Source of the DNA: Mesobacillus boroniphilus
GTDB taxonomy: Bacteria > Bacillota > Bacilli > Bacillales > Cytobacillaceae
DNA length: 64,000 nt
Direction of reading: 5' to 3'
NCBI RefSeq assembly: GCF_018424685.1
Contig: NZ_QTKX01000001.1
Span: 1,798,001 to 1,862,000 of the forward strand
Position numbers and translations under genes: made by a program
Shown here: piece after piece, positions 9,329-16,524 of the stretch
Numbering within the stretch: position 1 is the stretch's first letter
Layout of the letters: each line of letters begins with the position of its first letter
Notes under the pieces: generated by a model
Database searches by the model: none
Seen by the model: only the letters and a program-made list of their open reading frames with translations
What the model was told of the DNA's origin: nothing

Positions 9329-10315
9329 TTATACCCCAACAATTGAATCATTTAATACTCTAGAAATCCTTAACCCGCGATTCAGCCGCAAATCAACGAG
9401 TGTGTCCCCAGTTTGAATCAGTGCCCTTAACGGTTCAAATGGGTCAACCATCAAGATTGTCCCTTCTTCACCGTCACTAAGGAGAACACGTCTTCCGACA
9501 AGGCTATCCATGATCCTATACAGGAAAACGAGCATGATTTTGGGATCGAATTTTCCGAATACATCGTTTTGCATCTGGGAAATGACAATATGGAAAGGCT
9601 CTGCCTGGTGATATACCCTTGAAGATGACATGGCATGATATACGTCTGCAATTGCGACTATTTTTGCAAGCATGTCTATCTTTTCGCTACGCAAGCTGAA
9701 CGGATATCCTCCGCCGTCCTCACGCTCATGGTGTTGGAGAGCAATCAACGCGACTCTTTCATTCAGTTCTGGAATGTCCTTCAACATCCGGTATCCATAC
9801 ACCGTATGGCGTTTCATTTCGATATACTCTTCCTGTGTGAGCCTGCCTGGCTTATTCAAGATATTAGCAGGGACACGTGCTTTCCCTATATCATGGAGTG
9901 TCGCTCCCAGAGTAAGATCATTCAACTCTGATTGGCTTAAACCCAGCCACTTTCCAATCAATGTAGAAATGATGCCGACACAGACTGTGTGCCTGTAAGT
10001 ATACTCATCTTGGGCCTTCAGCTCATAGAACAGATGATAAATATGGGGGATTTCTGCCGCCTGCCTGATCACAGGCATGATATCATCCTTGATTTCATCG
10101 ACAGGCACAACTCCTGTCTTAGCGACGATATCGAATATTTCTTCCATTTGCCTGGAGGCGTCATCGATTTTCTTTGAAATATCATCAAGCTTTTTATTTA
10201 CTGCTATCTGAGGTGTGTGGTCCTGAATGGCATTGCCATTCCTGATTGTATCCAATAATGCATCAATTTGATGATCAGTTAAGGACGTGAACGCGGATGG
10301 AGTGGTCTTCTTCAT
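9329..10315 (-). CDS. HD-GYP domain protein, predicted cyclic-di-GMP phosphodiesterase
   Basis: A 328-residue cytosolic protein. The metal-dependent phosphohydrolase core has HDIGK at residues 141-145, HHERED at 195-200 and GGGYP at 201-205, the signature of HD-GYP domains that hydrolyse cyclic-di-GMP. There is no receiver domain. The first 70 residues are polar and partly coiled, and the last 60 form a beta-rich tail (VLLSDGEEGTILMVDPFEP). I infer a role in lowering c-di-GMP, but activity on another nucleotide is possible. The gene is monocistronic and divergent from cspD across a 350-bp AT-rich gap that holds the cspD promoter and leader; I see nothing else in that gap. Confidence 0.9.
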   Translation of the reverse strand: MKKTTPSAFTSLTDHQIDALLDTIRNGNAIQDHTPQIAVNKKLDDISKKIDDASRQMEEIFDIVAKTGVVPVDEIKDDIMPVIRQAAEIPHIYHLFYELKAQDEYTYRHTVCVGIISTLIGKWLGLSQSELNDLTLGATLHDIGKARVPANILNKPGRLTQEEYIEMKRHTVYGYRMLKDIPELNERVALIALQHHEREDGGGYPFSLRSEKIDMLAKIVAIADVYHAMSSSRVYHQAEPFHIVISQMQNDVFGKFDPKIMLVFLYRIMDSLVGRRVLLSDGEEGTILMVDPFEPLRALIQTGDTLVDLRLNRGLRISRVLNDSIVGV

Positions 10316-10516
10316 TAGTACCCTCCTCTGAGCTTTTAAACTTATAGAATAATGACTTTTTCCTCTCTGTTTATATTTAAAACAAATGTAAACAGAGTTT
10401 TATTAAGAAAATAATAACAAATTTTACCGAAAATAGGAACTAACACGGGGTGAATTTCAATATATTTTAAATTAACAAAATTTTACGATTATTCAATTTG
10501 TAATACGCTTACATTC

Positions 10517-10546
10517 TTGACTGAATCAATCCCAATATTGTATATT
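10517..10546 (+). promoter_or_regulatory. predicted cspD promoter with long leader
   Basis: TTGACT (10517-10522) and TATATT (10541-10546) are separated by 18 bp and fit a sigma-A promoter. The start would fall near 10553, giving a leader of about 114 bases before the ATG. Long leaders are usual for cold-shock genes and take part in temperature-dependent translation. Confidence 0.55.
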
Positions 10547-10666
10547 TAAGACATCATTTAATAGAATATATTTGCCATGTCAAAACTGCAGGTGTATCCA
10601 TTAGATGATAATATTCAACTTTGGCACATATTTTGTGCTGCGAAAGACATGGGAGGATAGTTTAAC

Positions 10667-10867
10667 ATGCAAAACGGTAAAGTAAAATGGTTCAACAATG
10701 AAAAAGGTTTCGGTTTCATCGAAGTAGAAGGCGGAGACGATGTATTCGTTCACTTCTCAGCAATTCAAGGCGAAGGCTATAAGTCACTAGAAGAAGGTCA
10801 GGATGTTTCTTTTGAAATCGTTGAAGGAAACCGTGGACCACAAGCTGCTAACGTAGTAAAACTATAA
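10667..10867 (+). CDS. cspD: cold-shock protein
   Basis: A 66-residue single cold-shock domain protein that binds single-stranded DNA and RNA and acts as an RNA chaperone. Both nucleic-acid-binding motifs are present: KGFGFIEV (RNP1) near residues 13-20 and VFVHF (RNP2) near 26-30. GGGAGGA lies before the ATG. Location beside ypeQ/ypeP and on the metA side matches B. subtilis cspD, which is why I use that symbol; sequence alone does not separate CspB, CspC and CspD. Confidence 0.93.
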   Translation: MQNGKVKWFNNEKGFGFIEVEGGDDVFVHFSAIQGEGYKSLEEGQDVSFEIVEGNRGPQAANVVKL

Positions 10868-10881
10868 TTTAAAATGTTGAA

Positions 10882-10908
10882 GGCTGGCGCCCGACGCCAG
10901 CCTTTTTT
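10882..10908 (+). terminator. cspD terminator
   Basis: GGCTGGCG and CGCCAGCC form an 8-bp GC-rich stem followed by TTTTTT. Confidence 0.93.
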
Positions 10909-10956
10909 GATTTATTTGAGTGCCTCGTGAATACCATCCAATTGGAATCTGTTTAT

Positions 10957-11217
10957 GGACATTTTGACTTCGGACTCATACTGAAATGTCTATTAAATGG
11001 ACTTTCTTAGACATTTTGACTTCGAACTCATACTGAAATGTCTATTAAGTGGACTTTCTTGGACATTTTGACTTCGAACTCATACTGAAATGTCTATTAA
11101 GTGGACTTTCTTGGGCATTTCAGTTTCACTCATCCTCTAAAATGTCCATTAACTGCTCGATCTGGGACATTTCTGCTTCGCTTATTACAAAAAATCCGTT
11201 CAACATGACAGATTCAC
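10957..11217. repeat. 52-bp tandem hairpin-repeat array 1 (five units)
   Basis: Five units start (at GACA or its variant) at 10958, 11010, 11062, 11114 and 11166, an exact 52-bp period. Each unit has a 33-bp hairpin: GACATTT, a loop beginning TTGACTTCG, then AAATGTC. A 19-bp linker (TATTAAGTGGACTTTCTTG) follows. Units 1-3 are nearly identical. Unit 4 has diverged but keeps a GGGCATTT/AAATGTCC stem with one G-T wobble. Unit 5 keeps the loop but has lost the 3' arm and runs up to the ypeQ stop codon. Because 52 is not a multiple of three, the array cannot be a repeated peptide. It fills the space between the convergent genes cspD and ypeQ. Confidence 0.95.
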
Positions 11218-11390
11218 TAAAGTTTCTGTCCGCACTTTTTTATTTTTTCCCCAACGGTGCATTCATTGATGCAGAATCGATGGGCATATCTTTTTCCGTT
11301 TTCTTGCCGATGATGCTTTTTCAGAAAGCACCCATTGCAGTAAGTATTGAGCAATGTTTCTACCTCGGCAAGGATTTCATTACGAGTCAA
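11217..11390 (-). CDS. ypeQ: small zinc-finger protein YpeQ
   Basis: A 57-residue protein read from a TTG at 11388-11390, beginning MTRNEILAEVETLLNTYC. It has four spaced cysteines and several histidines (CNGC near 18-21, C40 and C44), matching the Bacillus family annotated as zinc-finger domain-containing protein. In B. subtilis ypeQ lies next to ypeP, as here. An AGGCGGG ribosome site lies six bases before the start. It begins 24 bases after ypeP ends, so the two are cotranscribed. No conventional terminator follows; repeat array 1 directly abuts the stop codon. Function unknown. Confidence 0.85.
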   Translation of the reverse strand: MTRNEILAEVETLLNTYCNGCFLKKHHRQENGKRYAHRFCINECTVGEKIKKCGQKL

Positions 11391-11414
11391 TCTATTCCCG
11401 CCTTTCCTTCCTGG

Positions 11415-12071
11415 TTATAATATTTGCATTTTACTGTTTATCATTTTACCCTGCAATGCCTGTGTCGCCAGTTTGTCTGCCTCTTTATTTTCTTTTCTGC
11501 CTATAGGATTGTATTTAGGATACAATCTAAGCTCCTTGATCTTATTCTCGATTCTGTCGAGCCAGCGATTGAGTGTTTCTTCATAGCAAGGCCACTCCCC
11601 TTCAAGCTGCTTTAGAACAACCTGGGAATCTCCTTTGATGTCACAGGTCATGTTCTGGACACCCATTTCCTCAAGGATGGTGAGGGCAAAATATAGAGCA
11701 GCATATTCTGCTTCATTATTCGTTTCAAGCTCATCGAAAACTTCATTGGCACGCAGTCTATACTTCTTCTTTCCTTGCTTGAAGTAGATTATGGTCCCGA
11801 GTCCTGCTTTATGACTATAATTATCAAAACCACCGTCAAAATAAACGGTAAGATCATGAGGTTCTTCTTCTACTTCTTCAAGAAGCTTGCGCATTTCCTT
11901 TAATGTCCACGAAGTACCGATTTCATCTATAAAAGAAATATCTCCAGCTTTACCTGATTTCTCCAACTCTTCACCGGCCTGCAGTGCATGCTCACCATCA
12001 AGAAAATCAGAGTTGAAAAGGATGGGCTCTATACCTTTTGCTTTATATTCCCACTCCAATTTATATTTCAT
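11415..12071 (-). CDS. ypeP: RNase H-like protein YpeP
   Basis: A 218-residue protein. The first 70 residues are an extra N-terminal region with an acidic helix (EEVEEEPHD), followed by an RNase H fold from about residue 74. Probable active-site acids are D79 in VYFDGGFD, a Glu in NNEAEYAALYFAL near 120, an Asp in KGDSQVVLKQL near 148 and a late Asp in ENKEADKLATQAL near 200. Family members are often labelled reverse transcriptase-like, but this is a stand-alone RNase H type I fold that likely cleaves RNA in RNA:DNA hybrids. GGGGGAG precedes the ATG. It is divergent from a second RNase H-like gene 200 bp away. Confidence 0.88.
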   Translation of the reverse strand: MKYKLEWEYKAKGIEPILFNSDFLDGEHALQAGEELEKSGKAGDISFIDEIGTSWTLKEMRKLLEEVEEEPHDLTVYFDGGFDNYSHKAGLGTIIYFKQGKKKYRLRANEVFDELETNNEAEYAALYFALTILEEMGVQNMTCDIKGDSQVVLKQLEGEWPCYEETLNRWLDRIENKIKELRLYPKYNPIGRKENKEADKLATQALQGKMINSKMQIL

Positions 12072-12269
12072 GACTTCTCCCCCGCTTTCTGATCTGTTTT
12101 TTTACTCCGTCAAATGGGTTATTTTTAGTTATCTTACCCATTTTTTGAACACGTTACAATGAAAAAGGGACGATGGGATTGAATTGGTGACAGCAATTTT
12201 TTATAAATTATCGATGCTATTATGATACACTATCTATTATCTGTAAAAACCAACCGGGAGTGATCTTAG

Positions 12270-12677
12270 TTGTTCGAAGTGTATATTGATGGTGCTAGTG
12301 CTGGCAACCCTGGTCCAAGCGGTGCTGGCATTTTTATTAAAGGAGAAGGGGAAGTTTATAGATACTCTATTCCTCTTGGTGTCATGTCAAACCATGAAGC
12401 TGAATATCATGCATTTATAAAAGCATTGGAAATCTGCCTTGATAAAGGTTTTAATGTTGTATCCTTCAGGACTGATTCACAGCTTGTAAATGCAGCAGTT
12501 GAAAAAGAGTTCGTCAAAAATAAACTTTATGCCCCCCTTTTGGAAAAAGCATTGATGCTTTCTAGTCAACTCGATCTCTTCTTCATGAAATGGATTCCAT
12601 CCAGTGAAAATAAGACAGCTGACGATTTGGCAAGAAAAGCGGTAAGGGAAAACAACATGAAAGGAACCGAAAAATAA
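12270..12677 (+). CDS. ypdQ: RNase H-like protein YpdQ
   Basis: A 135-residue stand-alone RNase H fold. The start is a TTG at 12270 with GGGAGTG seven bases upstream. The DEDD-type acids are in place: D7 in VYIDGASAGNPGP, a Glu in SNHEAEYHAF near 43, an Asp in FRTDSQLVNA near 70 and an Asp in KTADDLARKA near 118. This corresponds by sequence type and position to B. subtilis YpdQ, described as RNase HI-like. Activity is not certain, as some Bacillus homologues were reported weak or inactive. It overlaps closely with the next gene: the transporter ATG follows its stop by one base. Confidence 0.88.
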   Translation: MFEVYIDGASAGNPGPSGAGIFIKGEGEVYRYSIPLGVMSNHEAEYHAFIKALEICLDKGFNVVSFRTDSQLVNAAVEKEFVKNKLYAPLLEKALMLSSQLDLFFMKWIPSSENKTADDLARKAVRENNMKGTEK

Positions 12678-12678
12678 G

Positions 12679-13617
12679 ATGAAAGCATCAACCTTCGCGG
12701 ACTTAAGCTTACTATTCGTAGCCCTCATCTGGGGCGCAACATTTGTTCTTGTGCAAAATGCAATTTCTTTCCTTGAACCACAATCCTTCAATGCCGTCCG
12801 CTTTGGCCTGGCAGCAATTCTATTAGGACTTTGGCTTATGGTTTTTGAAAAAGATCAGCTAAATAAACTGGATAGAAAATTAATTTTATCAGGGATCATG
12901 CTGGGATTTTGGCTGTTCATCGGCTATGCATTCCAAACATTGGGCCTGTTGTATACCACCTCATCCAAGGCTGGCTTTATAACTGGATTAAGTGTCGTCC
13001 TGGTACCATTGCTAATGATCGGGATCTTAAAGCAGCGGCCAAGCTTGAACTCTATTGCAGGGGTCACAGCAGCAACTGCTGGACTTTATCTTTTAACAAT
13101 GTCAGATGTGTCTAGCCTTAATATTGGTGATGCCTTTGTCCTTATTTGTGCAGCAGGTTTTGCTTTGCATATCGTATTTACAGGAAAATTCAGCAGCAGT
13201 TATCCAACACTCCTTTTGACGACGGTCCAAATCTCAACTGTGTCGGTTCTATCTGCAGTAGCTTCTGTCCTATTTGAGGATTGGAAAAGGGCATTCAACC
13301 CTGAGGTCATTTTTTCAGCGAATGTCATGATCGCCCTGCTCGTTACATCTATATTAGCGACTGCACTTGCGTTTTTTATCCAGACAAATTTCCAGAAGCA
13401 TACGACGGCTACTCGAGTTGCCTTGATTTTTGCAATGGAACCAGTTTTTGCGGCTATTACGGCTTACTTCTGGGCCGATGAGCGTCTAACATATAGCGCA
13501 CTTGCCGGTTGTGCGTTAATTTTTGCCGGTATGGTTTTCGCGGAATTGCCATCTGGCAAATTCGAAAGCATTTTTCGTAAGGTATTTCCAAAAAAAGAGG
13601 CTGATTTCAAAGCATAA
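12679..13617 (+). CDS. DMT superfamily (EamA) transporter
   Basis: A 312-residue membrane protein with ten predicted helices in two EamA repeats. The first starts ADLSLLFVALIWGATFVLVQ and the second near residue 150 (IGDAFVLICAAGFALHIVF). The conserved proline-glutamate turn of EamA proteins is present near the C-terminus (FAMEPVFAAITAYF). The likely role is export of a small metabolite or amino acid; the substrate is unknown. Its start is one base after the ypdQ stop, so it is translationally coupled, although no functional link to an RNase H is apparent. Confidence 0.88.
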   Translation: MKASTFADLSLLFVALIWGATFVLVQNAISFLEPQSFNAVRFGLAAILLGLWLMVFEKDQLNKLDRKLILSGIMLGFWLFIGYAFQTLGLLYTTSSKAGFITGLSVVLVPLLMIGILKQRPSLNSIAGVTAATAGLYLLTMSDVSSLNIGDAFVLICAAGFALHIVFTGKFSSSYPTLLLTTVQISTVSVLSAVASVLFEDWKRAFNPEVIFSANVMIALLVTSILATALAFFIQTNFQKHTTATRVALIFAMEPVFAAITAYFWADERLTYSALAGCALIFAGMVFAELPSGKFESIFRKVFPKKEADFKA

Positions 13618-13637
13618 CGCTTTGGAACCAGCCTCTT
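13595..13637 (+). terminator. terminator overlapping the transporter stop codon
   Basis: AAGAGGCTG and CAGCCTCTT pair across a loop that contains a second stem (CAAAGC/GCTTTGG) and the stop codon, followed by CTTATAATTT. Confidence 0.7.
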
Positions 13638-13674
13638 CTTATAATTTAGTTTCTAAAATTTCTGCTTCGAGAAT

Positions 13675-14034
13675 TGTCCAGCTCCAGCGCCTAGCCAGTT
13701 TTCATCCCAGAGAGGGCTTCCTCGAGTATCTTGCGGAAAGCGTCAGCTTTGAGCAGCTCGAGTCGCTTGTCTACTTTCGCCTCCTAGAAACTCCTAAGCT
13801 TCATCTCCTCCGGCAGAAGCAAAAAGCGCTTATTTGTCGGAGTCTCCAGTTTCTGCGTTTCTGGACAGTCGGCTATACTTTTCGGTTTCAGTCCACCAAA
13901 TGAAATCAAAGAACGACTTCACCGGTCGGCCCTCCGTGGCACACGATGTGCTAGACCCGCCAGCCACAGGAAGTGGCGTTTTTAGGCGGGCAGCGCTTGT
14001 CGGGGCCGATCAAATGCGCCTTCGCTTTTCGTTA
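13675..14034 (+). repeat. dispersed non-coding repeat, copy A
   Basis: A gene-free 400-bp gap. It opens with GTCCAGCTCCAGCGCCTAG, contains CGACTTCACCGGTCGGCCC near 13913 and ends with GCGCCTTCGCTTTTC. Its GC content is visibly above that of flanking DNA, and it has many short inverted repeats (for example CGCCAGCCACAGG/AGTGGCG). The start and the CGACTTC...GGCCCTCC block recur in inverted order at 15127-15203. I recall such sequence as common intergenic repeats in several Bacillaceae genomes. No ORF here looks like a protein. Confidence 0.8.
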
Positions 14035-14301
14035 TACGGCCAAAAGCTCGATTTTTTTTACGTAGTGTAACGCTGCTTTGCGGGAATGGATATTATTTGA
14101 AGCGAATGTTTCAAGCAATGAAACATAAAAGCTTCCATCAAAACCTTTTTGAGCTTTTAATGTAATTTCAATTGCGGCATTGGTGATTTCATCGGTTGAA
14201 TTCGTATATTGCTGACCGAAATAAATAAATCCAATGGCATCCTCACCAAACTGGAACCCTTTGCTCTTCAAATGAAGCAAGTAATCTTCAACTGTCCGCA
14301 C
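14032..14301 (-). CDS. small conserved hypothetical protein (DUF6123-like)
   Basis: Read from a GTG at 14301 (AGAGAGGA lies nine bases upstream), the product is 89 residues beginning MRTVEDYLLHLKSKGFQFGE. A longer TTG start at 14325 lacks a ribosome site. The sequence is mostly helical with a DAIGFIYFGQQYT core. It resembles what I recall as DUF6123, a short Bacillus family of unknown role, but the assignment is tentative. The last residues (KIELLAV) are encoded right at the border of the dispersed repeat, so the C-terminus may have been altered by the repeat. It follows the PAP2-type gene on the same strand. Confidence 0.65.
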   Translation of the reverse strand: MRTVEDYLLHLKSKGFQFGEDAIGFIYFGQQYTNSTDEITNAAIEITLKAQKGFDGSFYVSLLETFASNNIHSRKAALHYVKKIELLAV

Positions 14302-14367
14302 TGACTGAATCAATCCTCTCTTCAAGCCGACTTCTAGTAAAATTTTACCGCATAATTCGAGCTTTTT

Positions 14368-14832
14368 CTACCGTTTTTTCGTTAAAAGATATCCAGCAAA
14401 TCCCATAGCCATACCAAGGAGGGCTCCACCAAGTACTTCTTTCGGCTGATGGCCAAGCATTTCCTTCAAGGGATCGGGAGACTTTTCTTCGAACTCTACA
14501 GGGTCATCTTCATGGATTTTGTCCATCAATTCATCAAGGTCATTGACTTTTAAAGTGAGTTCACCCGTTTGTCTTCTAATTCCCTGAGCATCATACATAA
14601 CGATCATTCCGTAAACCAGTGACAGTGCGAAATCAATCGATCGTACCCCTTTTGTAAGGGCTACATATGTTGTTAAAGAAGACACACCGGCTGAATGGGA
14701 ACTTGGCATTCCACCTGTAGCCAAAAATATGTCAGGCTTCCATTCCTTTGTCTTTGCATAATGAATCGGTATTTTTAAAGCCTGAGCCAGGCCTATACTT
14801 GATATAGCAATAACTGCGCCTTTATTCATCAT
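14368..14832 (-). CDS. divergent PAP2 family membrane protein (YuiD-like)
   Basis: A 154-residue membrane protein of the divergent PAP2 (acid phosphatase/VanZ-related) family, like B. subtilis YuiD. The signature GGMPSSHSAGVSSL lies near residues 40-53, and a charged stretch DLDELMDKIHEDDPVEFEE near 97-115 separates the N-terminal helices from the last helix (LGGALLGMAMGFAGYLL). Members may dephosphorylate lipid phosphates, but activity of this divergent branch is unproven. GGAGGTGA precedes the start. It is divergent from sspL. Confidence 0.85.
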   Translation of the reverse strand: MMNKGAVIAISSIGLAQALKIPIHYAKTKEWKPDIFLATGGMPSSHSAGVSSLTTYVALTKGVRSIDFALSLVYGMIVMYDAQGIRRQTGELTLKVNDLDELMDKIHEDDPVEFEEKSPDPLKEMLGHQPKEVLGGALLGMAMGFAGYLLTKKR

Positions 14833-14985
14833 CAGTCACCTCCATGTTATTTTGAAGAAAAATGATTGCTTTTATTCTTGCCCGTTCATAATAAGGATTA
14901 AGCTGTAATAAGCGGACAACCTATAAAGGTTATTTCACTTTTATGATCATTTTTAAACAAAATTTATATGGAGGGATATCTGACT

Positions 14986-15117
14986 ATGAGCAAAAAGGGA
15001 AACAGAGGAACAAAGGCACCTGGGGTCAATCCACAAGGTTATGGACAGGATGCTGAATTTGCTGAAGAGCCAAAGTCAAAGCTAGAAAATGCCGCTAAGA
15101 AGAAGAATACAAAATAA
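14986..15117 (+). CDS. sspL: small acid-soluble spore protein L
   Basis: A 43-residue basic protein beginning MSKKGNRGTKAPGVNPQGYG and ending in lysines. The core APGVNPQGYGQDAEF is the pattern I recall for SspL, a minor spore-core protein made late in the forespore. GGAGGG lies ten bases before the ATG. Position beside ypcP matches B. subtilis. It probably has a forespore sigma-G promoter, which I cannot place with confidence. It ends with two stop codons in a row. Confidence 0.8.
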   Translation: MSKKGNRGTKAPGVNPQGYGQDAEFAEEPKSKLENAAKKKNTK

Positions 15118-15126
15118 TAAGAAAAG

Positions 15127-15203
15127 TGCTGGAGGGCCGACCAGTGAAGTCGCCCTTTGCTTCATTGGGCGGACCGAAGCGAGGGGTAGGCGCTGGAGCT
15201 AGA
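15127..15203 (-). repeat. dispersed non-coding repeat, copy B (short, inverted)
   Basis: On the minus strand this reads CTCCAGCGCCTA at one end and CGACTTCACTGGTCGGCCC at the other, the same two blocks as copy A but only about 75 bp apart instead of about 220. It is therefore a shorter, inverted member of the same family. Confidence 0.75.
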
Positions 15204-15208
15204 AATCT

Positions 15209-15408
15209 TTATAAAAGGCTGTTTTCGTAAAGATTGTTGTTAAAATCCTAAAGCCGATTTTAACGTAATAGAACGCCATTTTGTAGTTCGGTATTAAGTT
15301 TGCTTGCTCTTTTCTCATACTAAGAGGTTACTTTGGGAAGAAGAAAAGTTCATTCACTCCTTTTTTGTAATCCATAGCAACAAAGTTTGAGAAAAGAGCC
15401 TTATAAAA
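15209..15408. repeat. MITE-like AT-rich element C
   Basis: The ends form an imperfect inverted repeat: TATAAAAGGCTGTTTTC at the left and GAAAAGAGCCTTATAAAA at the right, about 200 bp apart. A second copy of the right-end motif, GCTCTTTTCTCA at 15305, pairs with TGAGAAAAGAGC at 15388. There is no coding potential. Together with copy B it fills the 330-bp gap between sspL and ypcP. Related end motifs occur at 24361, 41653, 42425 and 61815. Confidence 0.5.
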
Positions 15409-15414
15409 TAAACA

Positions 15415-15441
15415 AAACGGCTGGTATAAAACCAGCCGTTT
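15415..15441 (-). terminator. ypcP terminator
   Basis: AAACGGCTGG and CCAGCCGTTT form a 10-bp stem with a 7-bp loop, immediately after the ypcP stop codon and followed on the minus strand by TTGTTTATTTT. Confidence 0.92.
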
Positions 15442-15444
15442 CCT

Positions 15445-16335
15445 TTAAGCGTGCATTGTTTCGTGTTCGAACAGTCGGTGCAGTCCTCTAAGTTCTACTT
15501 CATTGAACTTGGCAAGAAGCTTTTCCGTGTCAATTTTATATCTAGCGTCGTCCATCTTGCATTCAACAGGGACATCACATTTGATTTCAGCGAGCTGCCT
15601 GCTTAAATGAAGCATTTCAAGGTCAGCCTCGATTTTAGCTCGCTGTGATTTTGTCAATTGATGCAGATTCGCGATGACACCTTCTACATCCCCATGTTCC
15701 TGAAGCAACTTAATGGCGGTCTTTTCACCGATACCACGGACTCCAGGATAGTTATCACTAGGGTCTCCCATGAATGCCTTCAAATCAATCATCTGTTCAG
15801 GCCATATTCCCTTTTCAGCAAACAGGCTTTCACGATTATGAACCAGGTAATTGCCATACCCTTTTTGAAGAAGAATAACAGATACACGATCATCAATCAG
15901 CTGGAGGATATCCTTATCCCCTGTCAGGATTGTAACGGCATCCACGTCCTTAACCGTCCTGGCAATCGTCCCGATACAGTCATCCGCTTCATAGCCGACC
16001 AGACCAATATTTGGTACATCCAAAGCTTCCACTACCTCTTTAACAAGGTCGAACTGTGGCAGCAGCTCGACAGGCGCATCAGGTCTATTTGCTTTATAAT
16101 TATCGAACATTTCCGTACGGAAGGTTTTACTGCCCATATCCCAGCAGACAACTGTATGGGTAGGCTTGAAATTTGCAACTGCAGTCGCAAAGTGTTTGAT
16201 GAAACCGTGGATCGCATTTGTAGGGACCCCTTTGGAATTTATCATGAACTGTCCAGAAACAGCTGTTGCGTAGAATGCTCTGAACAACAAAGCCATCCCG
16301 TCAACTAGCATTAGAGAAGTTTTATTATTTTCCAA
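15445..16335 (-). CDS. ypcP: 5'-3' exonuclease YpcP (FEN-1 / Pol I N-terminal type)
   Basis: A 296-residue stand-alone homologue of the 5'-nuclease domain of DNA polymerase I, which removes RNA primers and flaps. Acidic metal ligands are visible: MLVDGMALLFRAF near residue 11, VCWDMGSKTFRTE near 65, GYEADDCIGT near 116 and LTGDKDILQL near 138. The H3TH DNA-binding region follows as GDPSDNYPGVRGIGEKTA near 190-207. The start is a TTG with GGAGG seven bases upstream. It is likely redundant with PolA in Okazaki fragment processing. It is monocistronic with a strong terminator. Confidence 0.93.
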   Translation of the reverse strand: MENNKTSLMLVDGMALLFRAFYATAVSGQFMINSKGVPTNAIHGFIKHFATAVANFKPTHTVVCWDMGSKTFRTEMFDNYKANRPDAPVELLPQFDLVKEVVEALDVPNIGLVGYEADDCIGTIARTVKDVDAVTILTGDKDILQLIDDRVSVILLQKGYGNYLVHNRESLFAEKGIWPEQMIDLKAFMGDPSDNYPGVRGIGEKTAIKLLQEHGDVEGVIANLHQLTKSQRAKIEADLEMLHLSRQLAEIKCDVPVECKMDDARYKIDTEKLLAKFNEVELRGLHRLFEHETMHA

Positions 16336-16524
16336 GTTGGTACCTCCATTAGGAAATTTTGAGACATGGCTCTATTTTAAAAGCTTGAAGCCTTAATTAA
16401 AAGTGAACTTTGATATTATAACATAACTCTCGGAGTTCTCTTGTATATTCCGAAAATAACCATTCTTCAATTATTGATCTAACACTGTGTAGTTGAATCT
16501 AAAAAGCAGCCTTTGCCCCCAACA

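Noticed and set aside
11049..11420. 123-codon ORF across repeat array 1 and ypeQ on the plus strand
   Set aside because: It runs through 52-bp repeats, which shift frame each unit, and is antisense to ypeQ. There is no ribosome site.
13523..14070. Two plus-strand ORFs (126 and 78 codons) in the dispersed repeat
   Set aside because: They lie within repeat copy A and overlap the transporter end in another frame; composition is that of the repeat.
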